Source of the DNA: Flammeovirgaceae bacterium UBA2366
Lineage (GTDB): Bacteria; Bacteroidota; Bacteroidia; Cytophagales; Cyclobacteriaceae
Direction of reading: 5' to 3'
NCBI GenBank assembly: GCA_002344065.1
Contig: DDTK01000003.1
Coordinates: 201,380 to 265,379, forward strand
DNA: 64,000 nt
Shown here piece by piece: positions 8,715 to 18,451 of this stretch. The notes below the pieces were generated by a model, which made no database searches, was not told where the DNA came from, and saw only the letters and a list, made by a program, of their open reading frames with translations. A program made the position numbers and the translations under genes. The first letter of the stretch is position 1. Each line of letters starts with the position of its first letter.

Positions 8715-8754
8715 ATCGCTTTGAAGAGCTATATTCCGCAATGATTTAAGTAAG

Positions 8755-10086
8755 ATGAAAGAAACCAAACATATCGCCATTGTTGGGGCCGGGCTTGTCG
8801 GTTCCCTGCTCTCCATCTACCTGGCAAAACGGGGATACAAAATATCGGTATACGAGCGCAGGCTTGATATGCGCAAGCACCTTATTGAAGGTGGCCGATC
8901 CATCAATCTGGCATTGAGCAACCGCGGCATTCGTGCATTGGAAGAAGTGGGCTTGGCCGAGGTATTAAAGCAAAATGCCATACCGATGCACGGGCGAATG
9001 ATCCACGATGAATCAGGAAAGCTGAACCTGCAGCCCTATGGAAAGAATGGTCAGTTTATCAACTCGGTTTCAAGAGGCGGATTGAATATGGTGTTGATGA
9101 GCGAAGCTGAAAAGCATGGGGTGGAATTTTTCTTTGAACACCGTTGTCTCGGAGTTGATTTTTCTAAAACAGAATTAACCTTGCAAGAATATGAAGCGGT
9201 GAAGCACAAAACATTTGATCTGATCATCGGATCGGACGGAGCCTTCTCTGCCGTAAGGGGTGCCATGCAGTTCACCGATCGTTTTGAATATCATCAAACC
9301 TATATTGAACACGGTTACAAAGAACTACGCATACCGGCCAGTGATAGTGGCGATTATTTATTGGAGCCAAACGCCTTGCACATATGGCCACGCGAAAGTT
9401 ATATGCTGATCGCGCTTCCCAATCCCGACAGAACCTTTACCTGCACACTATTCTTGCCCTTTGAAGGGCCTTCATCCTTCGCACAACTAGATTCAAAAGA
9501 AGCTATTCAGGATTTTTTTGAAAAAAACTTTGCCGATGTTGTGCCCATGATGCCAACCCTGCAAGAAGATTTTCGCGACAATGCCACCGCTTCGTTGGTA
9601 ACCATCCGCTGCTACCCGTGGGTAAAAAATAAAACGCTATTGATTGGCGATGCGTCACATGGTATAGTGCCTTTCTTCGGGCAGGGGATGAACGCGGGCT
9701 TTGAAGATTGTCGTGTACTGAATGAATTGCTGGATCTGCACGAAGATAAATGGAAAAAAGTATTGCCCGAATTTCAGGAACTGCGAAAACCCGATGGCGA
9801 TGCGATTGCACAACTGGCGCTTGATAACTTTATTGAGATGCGCGACCTGGTAGCCGATGAAGACTTTATCCTGCGAAAGAAAATTGAAGCCCGTTTACAT
9901 GAACGCTATCCCGATAAATGGATTCCGCTTTATACCATGGTTACCTTCCGCGATGATTTACGTTACTCCTACGCATTAGAAACCGGAAGAAAGCAAAAGG
10001 CTATTATGGATGAGGTGCTGAGCAGACCTGGGATTGATAAAAACTGGGAGACCTTAAACCTGGAGGAAATAATCAGCAAACTATAA
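8755..10086 (+). CDS. kmo: Kynurenine 3-monooxygenase
   Basis: 443 residues, a class A flavin monooxygenase that hydroxylates kynurenine with NADPH and O2. The FAD motif is IVGAGLVGS near 9-17, followed by YERR. The second FAD motif is LLIGDASHGIVPFFGQGMN, with NAGFEDC after it. The C-terminal region keeps the family signature TMVTFRDDLRYSYA and then a hydrophilic tail. It follows kynU after 94 bp containing a dyad, so it may be partly uncoupled from the upstream unit. Tryptophan dioxygenase and formamidase, needed to make kynurenine, are not in this window. Confidence 0.94.
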   Translation: MKETKHIAIVGAGLVGSLLSIYLAKRGYKISVYERRLDMRKHLIEGGRSINLALSNRGIRALEEVGLAEVLKQNAIPMHGRMIHDESGKLNLQPYGKNGQFINSVSRGGLNMVLMSEAEKHGVEFFFEHRCLGVDFSKTELTLQEYEAVKHKTFDLIIGSDGAFSAVRGAMQFTDRFEYHQTYIEHGYKELRIPASDSGDYLLEPNALHIWPRESYMLIALPNPDRTFTCTLFLPFEGPSSFAQLDSKEAIQDFFEKNFADVVPMMPTLQEDFRDNATASLVTIRCYPWVKNKTLLIGDASHGIVPFFGQGMNAGFEDCRVLNELLDLHEDKWKKVLPEFQELRKPDGDAIAQLALDNFIEMRDLVADEDFILRKKIEARLHERYPDKWIPLYTMVTFRDDLRYSYALETGRKQKAIMDEVLSRPGIDKNWETLNLEEIISKL

Positions 10087-10136
10087 TCGTACCGGTTATG
10101 ACAAATGACCGATGACTAATGACTCTATTATTCTTA

Positions 10137-11567
10137 TCATGCCGTTATCATCAGCTTGTACTCCTCGTACCGGCTTAAAATTGCTTTGATATAATTTACC
10201 GGTTCTTCACACTTACAATAGCCCGCTATAACCACCGGGTCGCGATAATATTTCGGGTCTGATTTTTTTAATAAATACGACTCCACAACAGCCCACGAAG
10301 TCGGATCCTCTCCATATTTAATGGTGAGCTTACGCGCATCGATAATATGCGTTAACCCAGCATTGTAGGAAGCCAAAACAAATTTTAAACGTTCATCCTG
10401 ATCGTGAATATCTTTCGACCAATACTTATCCAGATGCTTTAAAAACCGCACGCCACCCCGTAAACTTTGTCGTGGACTTTCCGGATCGTTAACCCCAAAT
10501 CGTTTGGCCGTTTCAGGCATGAGTTGCATCAATCCTTTCGCCCCGGCCCACGATTCGCCTTGCGGGTCAAAACGCGACTCCTGATAAATTACGGCAGCCA
10601 GTAAACGCCAATCCCATCCTAACTCCTGTGCACCCTCTTTGATGAGATCATCATACGGTGAAATTTTATTGCCAGCCAACGAAGAGTAATCGCTGGTAAG
10701 CCGAATGATAGATGTTCGCGGACTGTTAAAATACCGGTTAAAAATAACCATGAAGGTAGGTTCCTTCTTCACTTTCGCCAGCCACTCATTAATGGCCAAC
10801 TGAAGCTCAGGAGAATTTTTTCGCACAGCCCATGCAATGGTTTGTGGTAAACTTATAATGGTTTCAACATCCAGATTATTATAGTAGGCAGCATTCACAC
10901 GGGCAATAATATTATCCGTTACGGTGTAATCAATTTCACCTAACGCTACAGCACGAATAAGATTTTCTGTTTCAGCATTCGTACTATCCTGATTGATCAT
11001 AATCTCCCCGCCTACTTCTTCCGATAAATGTTTCAGACGCTGTGAAAAACTGGAGCCGGGCATTACATAAACTTCTTTGCCAATAAGCTGTGAAGGTTTG
11101 CGAATGAGCTGGGTATTTATCTGTTCACGCGTTAATTGACGCCAGTTGTCAGGCTTGCGCTGCACCAGCACCTGGTATGAATCAAATTGAGGATTGGTGA
11201 AGCTTACTTTCTCCGTTCGATCTTTGGTTACGGTAAGCGGAAAAGCCAGGACATCACCCTCACCCTTATTTAATTGACCGATCGCACGTTCAATTCCTGA
11301 CGTTACACGTATACGCAGATCAACCTGTAAGTGATCGGCCAGTAACTTCAAAAGCTCATATTCATAGCCCATCGAACGGCCTTTATAAATAAAATAGCTG
11401 AACGAGTTGTTATCTACCAGCGCAGTAATAAACCCTCGCTCTTTAATCTCATTCAGGTCGATGGAAACCAAGGGCTCATTTTCCGGCTGTTGACTGGCGA
11501 AGCGGTTACAGGAAAGAAGTGCCCCTATGAAAACAAGGGAAAAAACATGCTTTTTATGGAACTGCAT
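10137..11567 (-). CDS. mltF: MltF-like membrane-bound lytic murein transglycosylase
   Basis: 476 residues with a lipoprotein signal (lipobox GALLSC near residue 20). Residues about 40-270 are a solute-binding-protein family 3 domain (GRSMGYEYELLKLLAD). Residues about 290-470 are a lytic transglycosylase domain with catalytic glutamate in YQESRFDP, followed by GLMQLMPETAKRFG. This is the MltF order. It should cleave peptidoglycan glycan strands from the outer-membrane lipoprotein layer, with the N-terminal domain sensing muropeptides. It is convergent with kmo (50 bp). The spacer holds a short ATGACnnATGAC-type microrepeat. Confidence 0.9.
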   Translation of the reverse strand: MQFHKKHVFSLVFIGALLSCNRFASQQPENEPLVSIDLNEIKERGFITALVDNNSFSYFIYKGRSMGYEYELLKLLADHLQVDLRIRVTSGIERAIGQLNKGEGDVLAFPLTVTKDRTEKVSFTNPQFDSYQVLVQRKPDNWRQLTREQINTQLIRKPSQLIGKEVYVMPGSSFSQRLKHLSEEVGGEIMINQDSTNAETENLIRAVALGEIDYTVTDNIIARVNAAYYNNLDVETIISLPQTIAWAVRKNSPELQLAINEWLAKVKKEPTFMVIFNRYFNSPRTSIIRLTSDYSSLAGNKISPYDDLIKEGAQELGWDWRLLAAVIYQESRFDPQGESWAGAKGLMQLMPETAKRFGVNDPESPRQSLRGGVRFLKHLDKYWSKDIHDQDERLKFVLASYNAGLTHIIDARKLTIKYGEDPTSWAVVESYLLKKSDPKYYRDPVVIAGYCKCEEPVNYIKAILSRYEEYKLMITA

Positions 11568-11600
11568 AGCTCATTGAAAATAAGCATAATGGGCCTAAAA

Positions 11601-11630
11601 TAAAAGAGGCCCCGAAGGGCCTCTTTTTTA
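11601..11630 (-). terminator. Intrinsic terminator with UUCG tetraloop
   Basis: On the minus strand AGAGGCCC pairs with GGGCCTCT around a TTCG tetraloop and is followed by a T-rich run. The plus strand reads as a hairpin followed by TTTTTT, so it could work both ways. It lies just after the stop of the leftward Oar-like gene and upstream of mltF, so it should end that transcript. Confidence 0.85.
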
Positions 11631-11648
11631 CTACTCAATGCTGAGATG

Positions 11649-14600
11649 TTAATTAAATGTATACCTCAAGCCAAACTGCATATACCATACAGAATTGAAT
11701 GAGTTGTTGTCCCTGAAGGTTGAGGTTGCCGGCATACCTCTGTCTGTCTGCAACCTGAAAGTTGGACGAATATCTCCATTGGCAACAATTGCATTTTGAT
11801 TGGTTGGTACCAGAATCGCAGGAGCATTGATAGATTGGAAAATTCCCCAGCTCTTGTTAAGCATGTTACCAAAGTTGAAGATGTCAACAGTGAATTGCAA
11901 CGTATTGCGCTTGCCTCCGATATCGTGGAAAATATCCTGGGCAAAACGCAAATCTAATTGATTTCTCCACGGGAGTTTCGCACCGTTACGCTCAGCATAT
12001 TGACCTCTTCTTGAACTGAGATATTTATCCTGTTCGATGTATCTGAAGAACAAGTCGCTCTGTTGTTGAGCTGTGTATACTACTCCACTATACGTGAAGT
12101 TTGTAAATGTAATTTCAGAAGGATCTTTAGGCACATAAATCAAATCATTACCATTCACACCATCACGATTGAAGTCAGCACCATAGGTATAAGAGAATCT
12201 GCCCTGGATTGAACCTTCGTAGAATAATGAAATGCTTGAAGCCAGTTTTTTCAGGTACTCTTTACGGTAGGTTACAGATGCAACAAAGCGATCGGGCACA
12301 ACATATCCTGCATAGCTCATTTCCGGGTTATTGGCTTGGCCTATAATAGGTGTTAATGACCAGGTATTGAATAGCTGATCGCCTACACCATCATAGAGAA
12401 CCTTCGATTGGCTGTGTGTATACGCTACAAAGGCTGAGAAACCATTGCTAAATTGCCTATCCAACTTTGCTGTTAACGACCAATAATAACCTTGGTCTGA
12501 ATTGCCCAACGTTATGGGGTTAAATGCGGAATTGCCAGGTGTTCCATTGGAGTTATCTACATTTGGTAATCCTTGGTTGTTCAGATAGTTAATAAACTTC
12601 TGATTATTATTTACAGGATAAATCGGGCGTGTATCCGGGTAAGCTCCATTGGCATCAGAAATTGACATGTTTGTCGGATTTACCAGGTTGTAATTTTTGC
12701 CTTGTGCAATATTAATATCCTTGTTGTAAATGGCCTCAATACTAGCAATAAATCCTGCAGGCAGGCGCTTGTCAACTGCCACACTGGTTTTCCAGGTTTG
12801 AGGAAATCTAAACTCAGGATCAATAGCACTCATGGTAGCAGGAAGTGTAGTTCCTGCAGCTGGTGGTGTTGCCGGACGATAGGGAGCAATCTGGAAAGGC
12901 CCCGGTACGTTAGCCTGACCATTGAAGTTCTGGGTCAACTGAAGCAAACCCGCATCTCCGGATTGCGATACTAACCAAACCGTTGGAACTCTTCCGGTAA
13001 AAATACCTGTTCCACCACGAACCTGCAGTGAACGGTCGCCCAGTGCATCCCAGTTAAAACCAATTCGTGGTGACCAAAGCAGTCTTACTTCGGGCAACAC
13101 ACCGGTATCAAATTTCCTTCCTTCAGCAAATGTTAAACCTGCTGCCAGCGGATGGGTTTTGATTTCAGGAACACTCGGAAAGGTTGGTAAATCTACACGT
13201 AAACCAGCCGTTATTTTCAATTTTTCATTCACTGAAAATTCATCTTGTGCATAAGCTGAGTACTGCACATACTTAATGGTAGGAAAAGCCTGTTCAAAAT
13301 TCGGTAACAATGAATAGGTGATAGCATAGTCAGTAGGAAGTTCACCATTCACAAAGTCATCCCATGAATTGAAACGATACAAACCTGTTCCAAAACGTTG
13401 AAAACCATTTTTTGTATTTTGAATATCCAATTGTACACCTGCGGTGATGTTATGCTTGCCGGTGGTCCAGCTCACAAAATCCACAATGGAGATTGAAGAG
13501 ACATCGCGAAGGTTTCCAAACGAAAAAGGCTCATATCCAAAAGAAGTAAAGGGAGAGCCATCTTTCATGATATCAACCAATGGAAAATTCGTACTATTTG
13601 TACTTCTTGGGTCATTCTGATTGGTGTATGTAGCGCGCAACGTGTTGGCAAACTTATTACCGAACAACGAGTTCAACTCAGCTGCCAGGGAATAGAAGTT
13701 TGCTTCCTGGAAATAGTTAGAATTACTGAACCAAAGAGCATTGTTGTTTGTACGGCCTGCACCGGAAGCATAGAAGAATCCTGTACCTGTAGTAGAACCA
13801 CTGATAAAACGTGGATCCTTACTTTCCACCTGGCTATAACGAATATTAAACTTGTGGTTTTGATTTATGTTCCAGTCAAGACGTGCTACAAAGCGTGTGT
13901 TTTGAGCTTCAAAATCATAATTATCGTAAGGGCCGGTTTCATAACCGTAGTTCTCGCGAAGGAATTGGCTAATGTCATCAAGCTCAGTGCGTGTAGGGCG
14001 GCTTATGTTTGGAGAGCTGCCAAAAGGATCTTGTGTAGTAGCTGCAAATTGAGTCTGGCCAGGACGAACAGAATTTTCCGTTTCAGCATTGACGAAGAAA
14101 AATAACTTGTTCTTGATAATCGGACCACCTAATCTGAATCCATAAGTGTTGTAGCTAAGGGGTTGTGTTGGCAGGGGATCATTGTTGGCCACCTGGTCAC
14201 CCTGGTTGTTTTGGTTTCTCCAAAATGCATAAGCCGATCCGGAAAAATCATTCGTACCTGATCGGGTTACTGCATTTACAGCACTGCCTATAAAACCTGA
14301 GTTACGAATGTCGTAAGGAGTAATGCTTACTGATATTTCAGCTATGGCATCCAACGAAATAGGAGAACCGTTGGCCGGGAGGTTGGTCCCAATACCAAAT
14401 GTATTGTTGAAATCCGATCCATCAACAGTAATATAGTTTTGACGATAATTACCACCGCCAATAGCTCCATTGCTTGTTGATGTAGATTGTGGAGTCATAC
14501 GTGTCATATCGTTGATACTACGGGAAATGGTTGGCATGGTGAGAATTTCACGTGTACCAATAGTTGTTACGGCACCGTTACGATCACTATTCATGATCCT

Positions 14601-14972
14601 GTCTTGCACACCAGAAACGATAATCTCCTGCAACTGTGTGCCTTCTTCCACCATGTTCAAATTGATTACGTAAGGCTCACCAATTTTTAGAAAGATGTTG
14701 GCGTATTGCTGCTCGGCATAACCAATGAATGTAATCTTTACATTATACGGACCGCCCACCCTCATATTAGGTATATTAAAGCGTCCATCAGCAAGCGAAA
14801 CAGTACCGTAAACTGTTCCAGATGGCTCATGTGTGGCAACAATATTCGCACCCGGAATAGCTGTTCCACTCTGCTCTTTTACCACACCAATAATCGAAGA
14901 TGTGGTTACGCCTTGTGAAAAGCCAGCAAAAGCTAGAGACACAAAGCTGAATAACAGTAAAATTCTCCTCAT
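11649..14972 (-). CDS. Oar-like TonB-dependent outer-membrane receptor
   Basis: About 1107 residues from the chosen ATG at 14972, which opens a clear signal peptide MRRILLLFSFVSLAFAGFSQ. An upstream TTG frame reaches 15008 but lies inside the -7 promoter box, so it is rejected. Domains: carboxypeptidase-regulatory-like fold (about 25-110), TonB plug (IIVSGVQDRIMNSD onward, about 120-260), then a long beta-barrel ending in an aromatic strand (FGLRYTFN). The shape matches the Oar/OmpA-related group of TonB receptors in Bacteroidota, whose substrates are mostly unknown. No SusD partner is adjacent, so glycan uptake is unlikely. Confidence 0.88.
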   Translation of the reverse strand: MRRILLLFSFVSLAFAGFSQGVTTSSIIGVVKEQSGTAIPGANIVATHEPSGTVYGTVSLADGRFNIPNMRVGGPYNVKITFIGYAEQQYANIFLKIGEPYVINLNMVEEGTQLQEIIVSGVQDRIMNSDRNGAVTTIGTREILTMPTISRSINDMTRMTPQSTSTSNGAIGGGNYRQNYITVDGSDFNNTFGIGTNLPANGSPISLDAIAEISVSITPYDIRNSGFIGSAVNAVTRSGTNDFSGSAYAFWRNQNNQGDQVANNDPLPTQPLSYNTYGFRLGGPIIKNKLFFFVNAETENSVRPGQTQFAATTQDPFGSSPNISRPTRTELDDISQFLRENYGYETGPYDNYDFEAQNTRFVARLDWNINQNHKFNIRYSQVESKDPRFISGSTTGTGFFYASGAGRTNNNALWFSNSNYFQEANFYSLAAELNSLFGNKFANTLRATYTNQNDPRSTNSTNFPLVDIMKDGSPFTSFGYEPFSFGNLRDVSSISIVDFVSWTTGKHNITAGVQLDIQNTKNGFQRFGTGLYRFNSWDDFVNGELPTDYAITYSLLPNFEQAFPTIKYVQYSAYAQDEFSVNEKLKITAGLRVDLPTFPSVPEIKTHPLAAGLTFAEGRKFDTGVLPEVRLLWSPRIGFNWDALGDRSLQVRGGTGIFTGRVPTVWLVSQSGDAGLLQLTQNFNGQANVPGPFQIAPYRPATPPAAGTTLPATMSAIDPEFRFPQTWKTSVAVDKRLPAGFIASIEAIYNKDINIAQGKNYNLVNPTNMSISDANGAYPDTRPIYPVNNNQKFINYLNNQGLPNVDNSNGTPGNSAFNPITLGNSDQGYYWSLTAKLDRQFSNGFSAFVAYTHSQSKVLYDGVGDQLFNTWSLTPIIGQANNPEMSYAGYVVPDRFVASVTYRKEYLKKLASSISLFYEGSIQGRFSYTYGADFNRDGVNGNDLIYVPKDPSEITFTNFTYSGVVYTAQQQSDLFFRYIEQDKYLSSRRGQYAERNGAKLPWRNQLDLRFAQDIFHDIGGKRNTLQFTVDIFNFGNMLNKSWGIFQSINAPAILVPTNQNAIVANGDIRPTFRLQTDRGMPATSTFRDNNSFNSVWYMQFGLRYTFN

Positions 14973-15005
14973 AGTTTTGGATTTAAGTTGATTAGTATTC
15001 GGCAA

Positions 15006-15013
15006 CAAAAATA
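15006..15013 (-). promoter_or_regulatory. Bacteroidota -7 promoter box for the Oar-like gene
   Basis: Minus-strand TATTTTTG matches TAnnTTTG exactly and ends 34 nt upstream of the ATG at 14972. No good TTTG was found at the -33 position. It rules out the longer TTG start of the downstream gene. Confidence 0.5.
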
Positions 15014-15174
15014 TCCCGTTTTATCAGATATGGTTTTAATTGCCGTTTAAATCTTTCCACAATTTTATTCACAATTAATTAACAGCCTCGGGTTGACCGT
15101 CTGTAAAAATGTGCCTAAAAGGTTTGGTTAAAAACCGCCCATTCGCTCTATTTCTAACGATAAACCTGTTTCCA

Positions 15175-17748
15175 ATGAAGTTATTGAATTGCGCAATCGC
15201 TTTGCTCGTGCTAATGACTAACCCCTTAAACGCACAGCCCGATCTCTCCTATTACCTCCCGGAGGGTATTTCGTACAATCAAAATATCCCTACCCCAAAA
15301 TCAATCATCGGGCACGAAGTAGGCGAATGGCATATAACCCACGACCGGCTGGTTAATTACATGTATGCCCTCGCGGCAGCTTCCAACAGGATCAGCATAC
15401 AGGAAACCGGTCGCACCTATGAAACCAGGCCGCTTTTACTGTTAACCATCACTTCGCCAAAAAATCATCAGCGTATTGAAGAAATTCGTCAGCAGCATGT
15501 GCAGCTAACGGATCCCTCAAAATCTGGAAATCTGGATGTAAAAAACATACCCAATGTGGTGTATATAGGCTTTAGTATTCATGGTAACGAGGCCAGCGGA
15601 AGCAATGCCGCCCTGGCCGTGGCCTACCACCTGGCGGCAGCCCAGGGAGCAGCCATTGAAAAGCTATTGGATGAAGTTGTAATTCTCTTCGACCCCAGCT
15701 TTAATCCCGATGGCCTTCAACGGTTTTCTAGCTGGGTAAACTCGCGTAAAAGCATTCAAACCTCAACCGACCCCAACGACACCGAACACAATGAAGCGTG
15801 GCCGGGCGGACGATTTAATCACTACTGGTTCGACCTGAACCGCGATTGGCTGGTGGCACAGTTGCCCGAAAGCCAGGCACGCGCCAAACAATTTCATTTG
15901 TGGAAACCCAGTGTACTGACCGACCATCATGAAATGGGTACCAATGCCACATTCTTTTTTCAACCCGGGGTTCCTTCACGTAACCACCCACTCACACCAG
16001 AAAAAAACCTGACGCTTACACGCAAAATTGGTGAGTATCACGCCAAAGCGTTGGATAAAATTGGCTCGCTTTACTACACCCAGGAAGGTTATGATGATTT
16101 CTACTATGGCAAGGGCTCAACTTTTCCGGATGTACAAGGTGCAATCGGAATATTATTTGAACAAGCCAGCTCGCGTGGTCATGCGCAGGAAAGCATTAAC
16201 GGTGTGCTCACATTTCCATTTACTGTTCGTAATCAATTCGTAACCGCGCTTTCCACACTAGAGGCTGCTCAAGCTATGCGCGAAGAATTGCTGAACTATC
16301 AGCGCGACTTCTTCAAAAACAATATTGCCGAAGCAGCCAAAGATCCAGTGAAGGCATATGTGTTCGGAGCAAATCAGGATAAGTACCGAAGCTTTCATTT
16401 TGCGGAAATCATTGACCGGCATGACATTGACATTTATAAACTCAGCAGCAGCCAAACCATTAACGGCAAACGTTACGAAAGTGATGGCAGCTACGTTGTG
16501 CCCCTTAACCAAAAGCAATACCGGCTTATCAAATCCATGTTTGAAAAGCGTACCACTTTTCAGGATAGTCTGTTTTATGACATCTCCAGTTGGACACTAC
16601 CGCTTGCCTTTGCTTTAGATTACGAAGAACTGAAAACCCCTTCAGCGAATCTTCAAGGTGAACGTTTTGACCCAACTAAAAAACCTGTTGGAAAAATTAT
16701 TGGCGGCACCAGCGATTACGCCTATGTGTTTGAAAGCTATGGGTACTATGCACCCCGTGCGATGTATCGCCTGCTCAGCAAGGGGATTCGGGTAAAAGTA
16801 GCCAATGGCGATTTTCATCTTCCGGATGGCAGAAAGTTTTCAGCCGGCTCCATTCTCATCCCCCTGGGTATACAGGATAAAAGCGTTGACCTTGTTGAAT
16901 ACCTGATAAAAGAAATAACCGTTGATGATGGTATTGACGTTTACGCTTTCAATACCGGATTAAATTACAAGGGCTTGAGTTTGGGAAGCAGCAACTTTTC
17001 TGTTCTGCGCGAACCAAAAATTGCCATGCTGGTGGGCGATGGTGTGAGCCCGTTGGATGCAGGTGAAATATGGCATTTGTTGGATACACGTTTCCATATT
17101 CCGGTTAGTCTTGTTCCGGTAGATGTATTCAATCGAATAAACTTTGATAAATACAACACGCTTATAATAAGCACAGGAACGTACACCAGTCTGAATGATG
17201 CGGCTAAAGAAAGGTTGCGCACGTGGGTACAAAATGGCGGTGTAATTATTGGGTTGAAAACAGCCCTTAACTGGTTAAATGCTTCCGGCCTTGGTAAATT
17301 TGAAATGAAAAAAGATGAGAAGAAAGATGAACCAGCCAAACCAAAACCTTATTCTGACATTGCCAACGCGGCTGGAGCAGAGGCATTAAGTGGTGCCATT
17401 TTTGAAATACAGGCCGACTTGTCACACCCGCTGTTTTATGGATATACAAGTTCTCGGCTACCGGTTTTCAAAAGCGGAGCCCTGTTTATGGAACGCTCAA
17501 AAAATGCCTTTGGAAATCCGGGGGTGTTTACGGCAAACCCATTGTTGAGTGGATACATTACCAAGGGTAGTCTGGATAAACTGAAGAATGCTTCTTTTAC
17601 CGGAAGTTCATCTATTGGACAGGGCCGTGTGATTGGCTTTACCGAAAATCTGGCTTTTCGCGCATTCTGGTTTGGCAGCAATAAAATGTTAATGAATGCC
17701 ATATTTTATGGACACACCATTAGTGCTGGTGCGGGAAGAGATCGTTAA
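15175..17748 (+). CDS. Secreted M14-family zinc carboxypeptidase
   Basis: 857 residues from ATG 15175, which begins the signal peptide MKLLNCAIALLVLMTNPLNA. A longer in-frame start at 15109 would bury that signal. The catalytic domain (about 40-380) shows the zinc pair H136-GNE139, the DLNRDW substrate-binding segment, a third zinc histidine in LTDHHEMG and a catalytic glutamate in GILFEQASSRG. The C-terminal half includes a glutamine-amidotransferase-like fold (about 610-850). It likely trims peptides in the periplasm or outside the cell. It is divergent from the Oar-like receptor. Confidence 0.88.
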   Translation: MKLLNCAIALLVLMTNPLNAQPDLSYYLPEGISYNQNIPTPKSIIGHEVGEWHITHDRLVNYMYALAAASNRISIQETGRTYETRPLLLLTITSPKNHQRIEEIRQQHVQLTDPSKSGNLDVKNIPNVVYIGFSIHGNEASGSNAALAVAYHLAAAQGAAIEKLLDEVVILFDPSFNPDGLQRFSSWVNSRKSIQTSTDPNDTEHNEAWPGGRFNHYWFDLNRDWLVAQLPESQARAKQFHLWKPSVLTDHHEMGTNATFFFQPGVPSRNHPLTPEKNLTLTRKIGEYHAKALDKIGSLYYTQEGYDDFYYGKGSTFPDVQGAIGILFEQASSRGHAQESINGVLTFPFTVRNQFVTALSTLEAAQAMREELLNYQRDFFKNNIAEAAKDPVKAYVFGANQDKYRSFHFAEIIDRHDIDIYKLSSSQTINGKRYESDGSYVVPLNQKQYRLIKSMFEKRTTFQDSLFYDISSWTLPLAFALDYEELKTPSANLQGERFDPTKKPVGKIIGGTSDYAYVFESYGYYAPRAMYRLLSKGIRVKVANGDFHLPDGRKFSAGSILIPLGIQDKSVDLVEYLIKEITVDDGIDVYAFNTGLNYKGLSLGSSNFSVLREPKIAMLVGDGVSPLDAGEIWHLLDTRFHIPVSLVPVDVFNRINFDKYNTLIISTGTYTSLNDAAKERLRTWVQNGGVIIGLKTALNWLNASGLGKFEMKKDEKKDEPAKPKPYSDIANAAGAEALSGAIFEIQADLSHPLFYGYTSSRLPVFKSGALFMERSKNAFGNPGVFTANPLLSGYITKGSLDKLKNASFTGSSSIGQGRVIGFTENLAFRAFWFGSNKMLMNAIFYGHTISAGAGRDR

Positions 17749-17760
17749 TGGTAAAATTTT

Positions 17761-18219
17761 TCAGTCACCAGTTTTCACTGTAACCCCAATCGAATCAAGC
17801 CAGTTATTTATTAACTGGGTATCTTCGGGTGTTACTTTCGCTTCGCGGTGTAACCACAGATAACTTTCCAATGGCATCCACCCTTCTGTAACAGCTTCAG
17901 AAAGCTCTTCCAGCTTGTCTGTCGCCTTATTTGCAGAGTAAGTTTTGAAGACAGAAAAATTCAGATGATCCTTTCCTTCCTTGATGTGTGAAGCCAGCCA
18001 CCAACCGATGGGCTGCACATGCACATACCATGGATAGCGCGTGTTGTTGCTATGGCAATCGTAACACTTCTCAACAAGCACCGCATGAACAGCCTCCGGG
18101 ATTTTATACGTATTGGAAATATCATCCGCAGCAATACCTTCTGATTTGTTTTTTTCAGGCTGGAGCAGTTGCATGACCAACAGTACCATCAACACTCCGA
18201 TGATGATTTTTCTAGTCAT
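17761..18219 (-). CDS. Haem-binding domain protein
   Basis: 152 residues. An N-terminal hydrophobic segment (KIIIGVLMVLLVMQLL) anchors or exports it. One haem motif CYDCH follows VHAVLVEK and is followed by SNNTRYPWYVHVQPIGWWLASHIKEGK, the pattern of the Bacteroidota haem_bd family related to cytochrome c. It probably sits in the periplasm and carries one c-type haem. Its electron partner is not evident. Convergent with the M14 peptidase, 12 bp apart. Confidence 0.82.
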   Translation of the reverse strand: MTRKIIIGVLMVLLVMQLLQPEKNKSEGIAADDISNTYKIPEAVHAVLVEKCYDCHSNNTRYPWYVHVQPIGWWLASHIKEGKDHLNFSVFKTYSANKATDKLEELSEAVTEGWMPLESYLWLHREAKVTPEDTQLINNWLDSIGVTVKTGD

Positions 18220-18276
18220 AAGAATTATGGTTTAGGTAAACGAAGTTACAAAGGTTTTTTCTTTTAGTGATTTGGT

Positions 18277-18321
18277 GCTTTGGTGGCAAAAAAGAAAGAC
18301 CTGTCTCACTGCCACTAAAGC
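18277..18321. repeat. Imperfect inverted repeat in spacer
   Basis: GCTTTGGTGGCA at 18277-18288 pairs with TGCCACTAAAGC at 18310-18321, one G:T wobble, with a 21-nt loop. It lies in the 232-bp divergent spacer between the haem-binding and FMN-protein genes. It resembles the CACTAAGGCAC-type microrepeats common between genes in this phylum. A TATCTTGA sequence at about 18420-18427, one base short of the -7 consensus, may serve the downstream gene. Confidence 0.35.
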
Positions 18322-18451
18322 AATAAAACCGTACCAAGGTAAATAACTGTAAACCTTGCCTTTCAAATGCCAGGTAAATGAAAGATAAATCACAGCTTGC
18401 TGTTTTCCTATGTACCCGCTATCTTGATTCTTTCAGTGACCAAAAAAAACT

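Noticed and set aside
14973..15008. TTG start extending the Oar-like receptor
   Set aside because: It lies inside the TATTTTTG promoter box; the next ATG starts a proper signal peptide.
16258..17702. Several 86-124 residue ORFs opposite the M14 peptidase gene
   Set aside because: No start signals, no domains, and the opposite strand has a continuous 857-residue enzyme.
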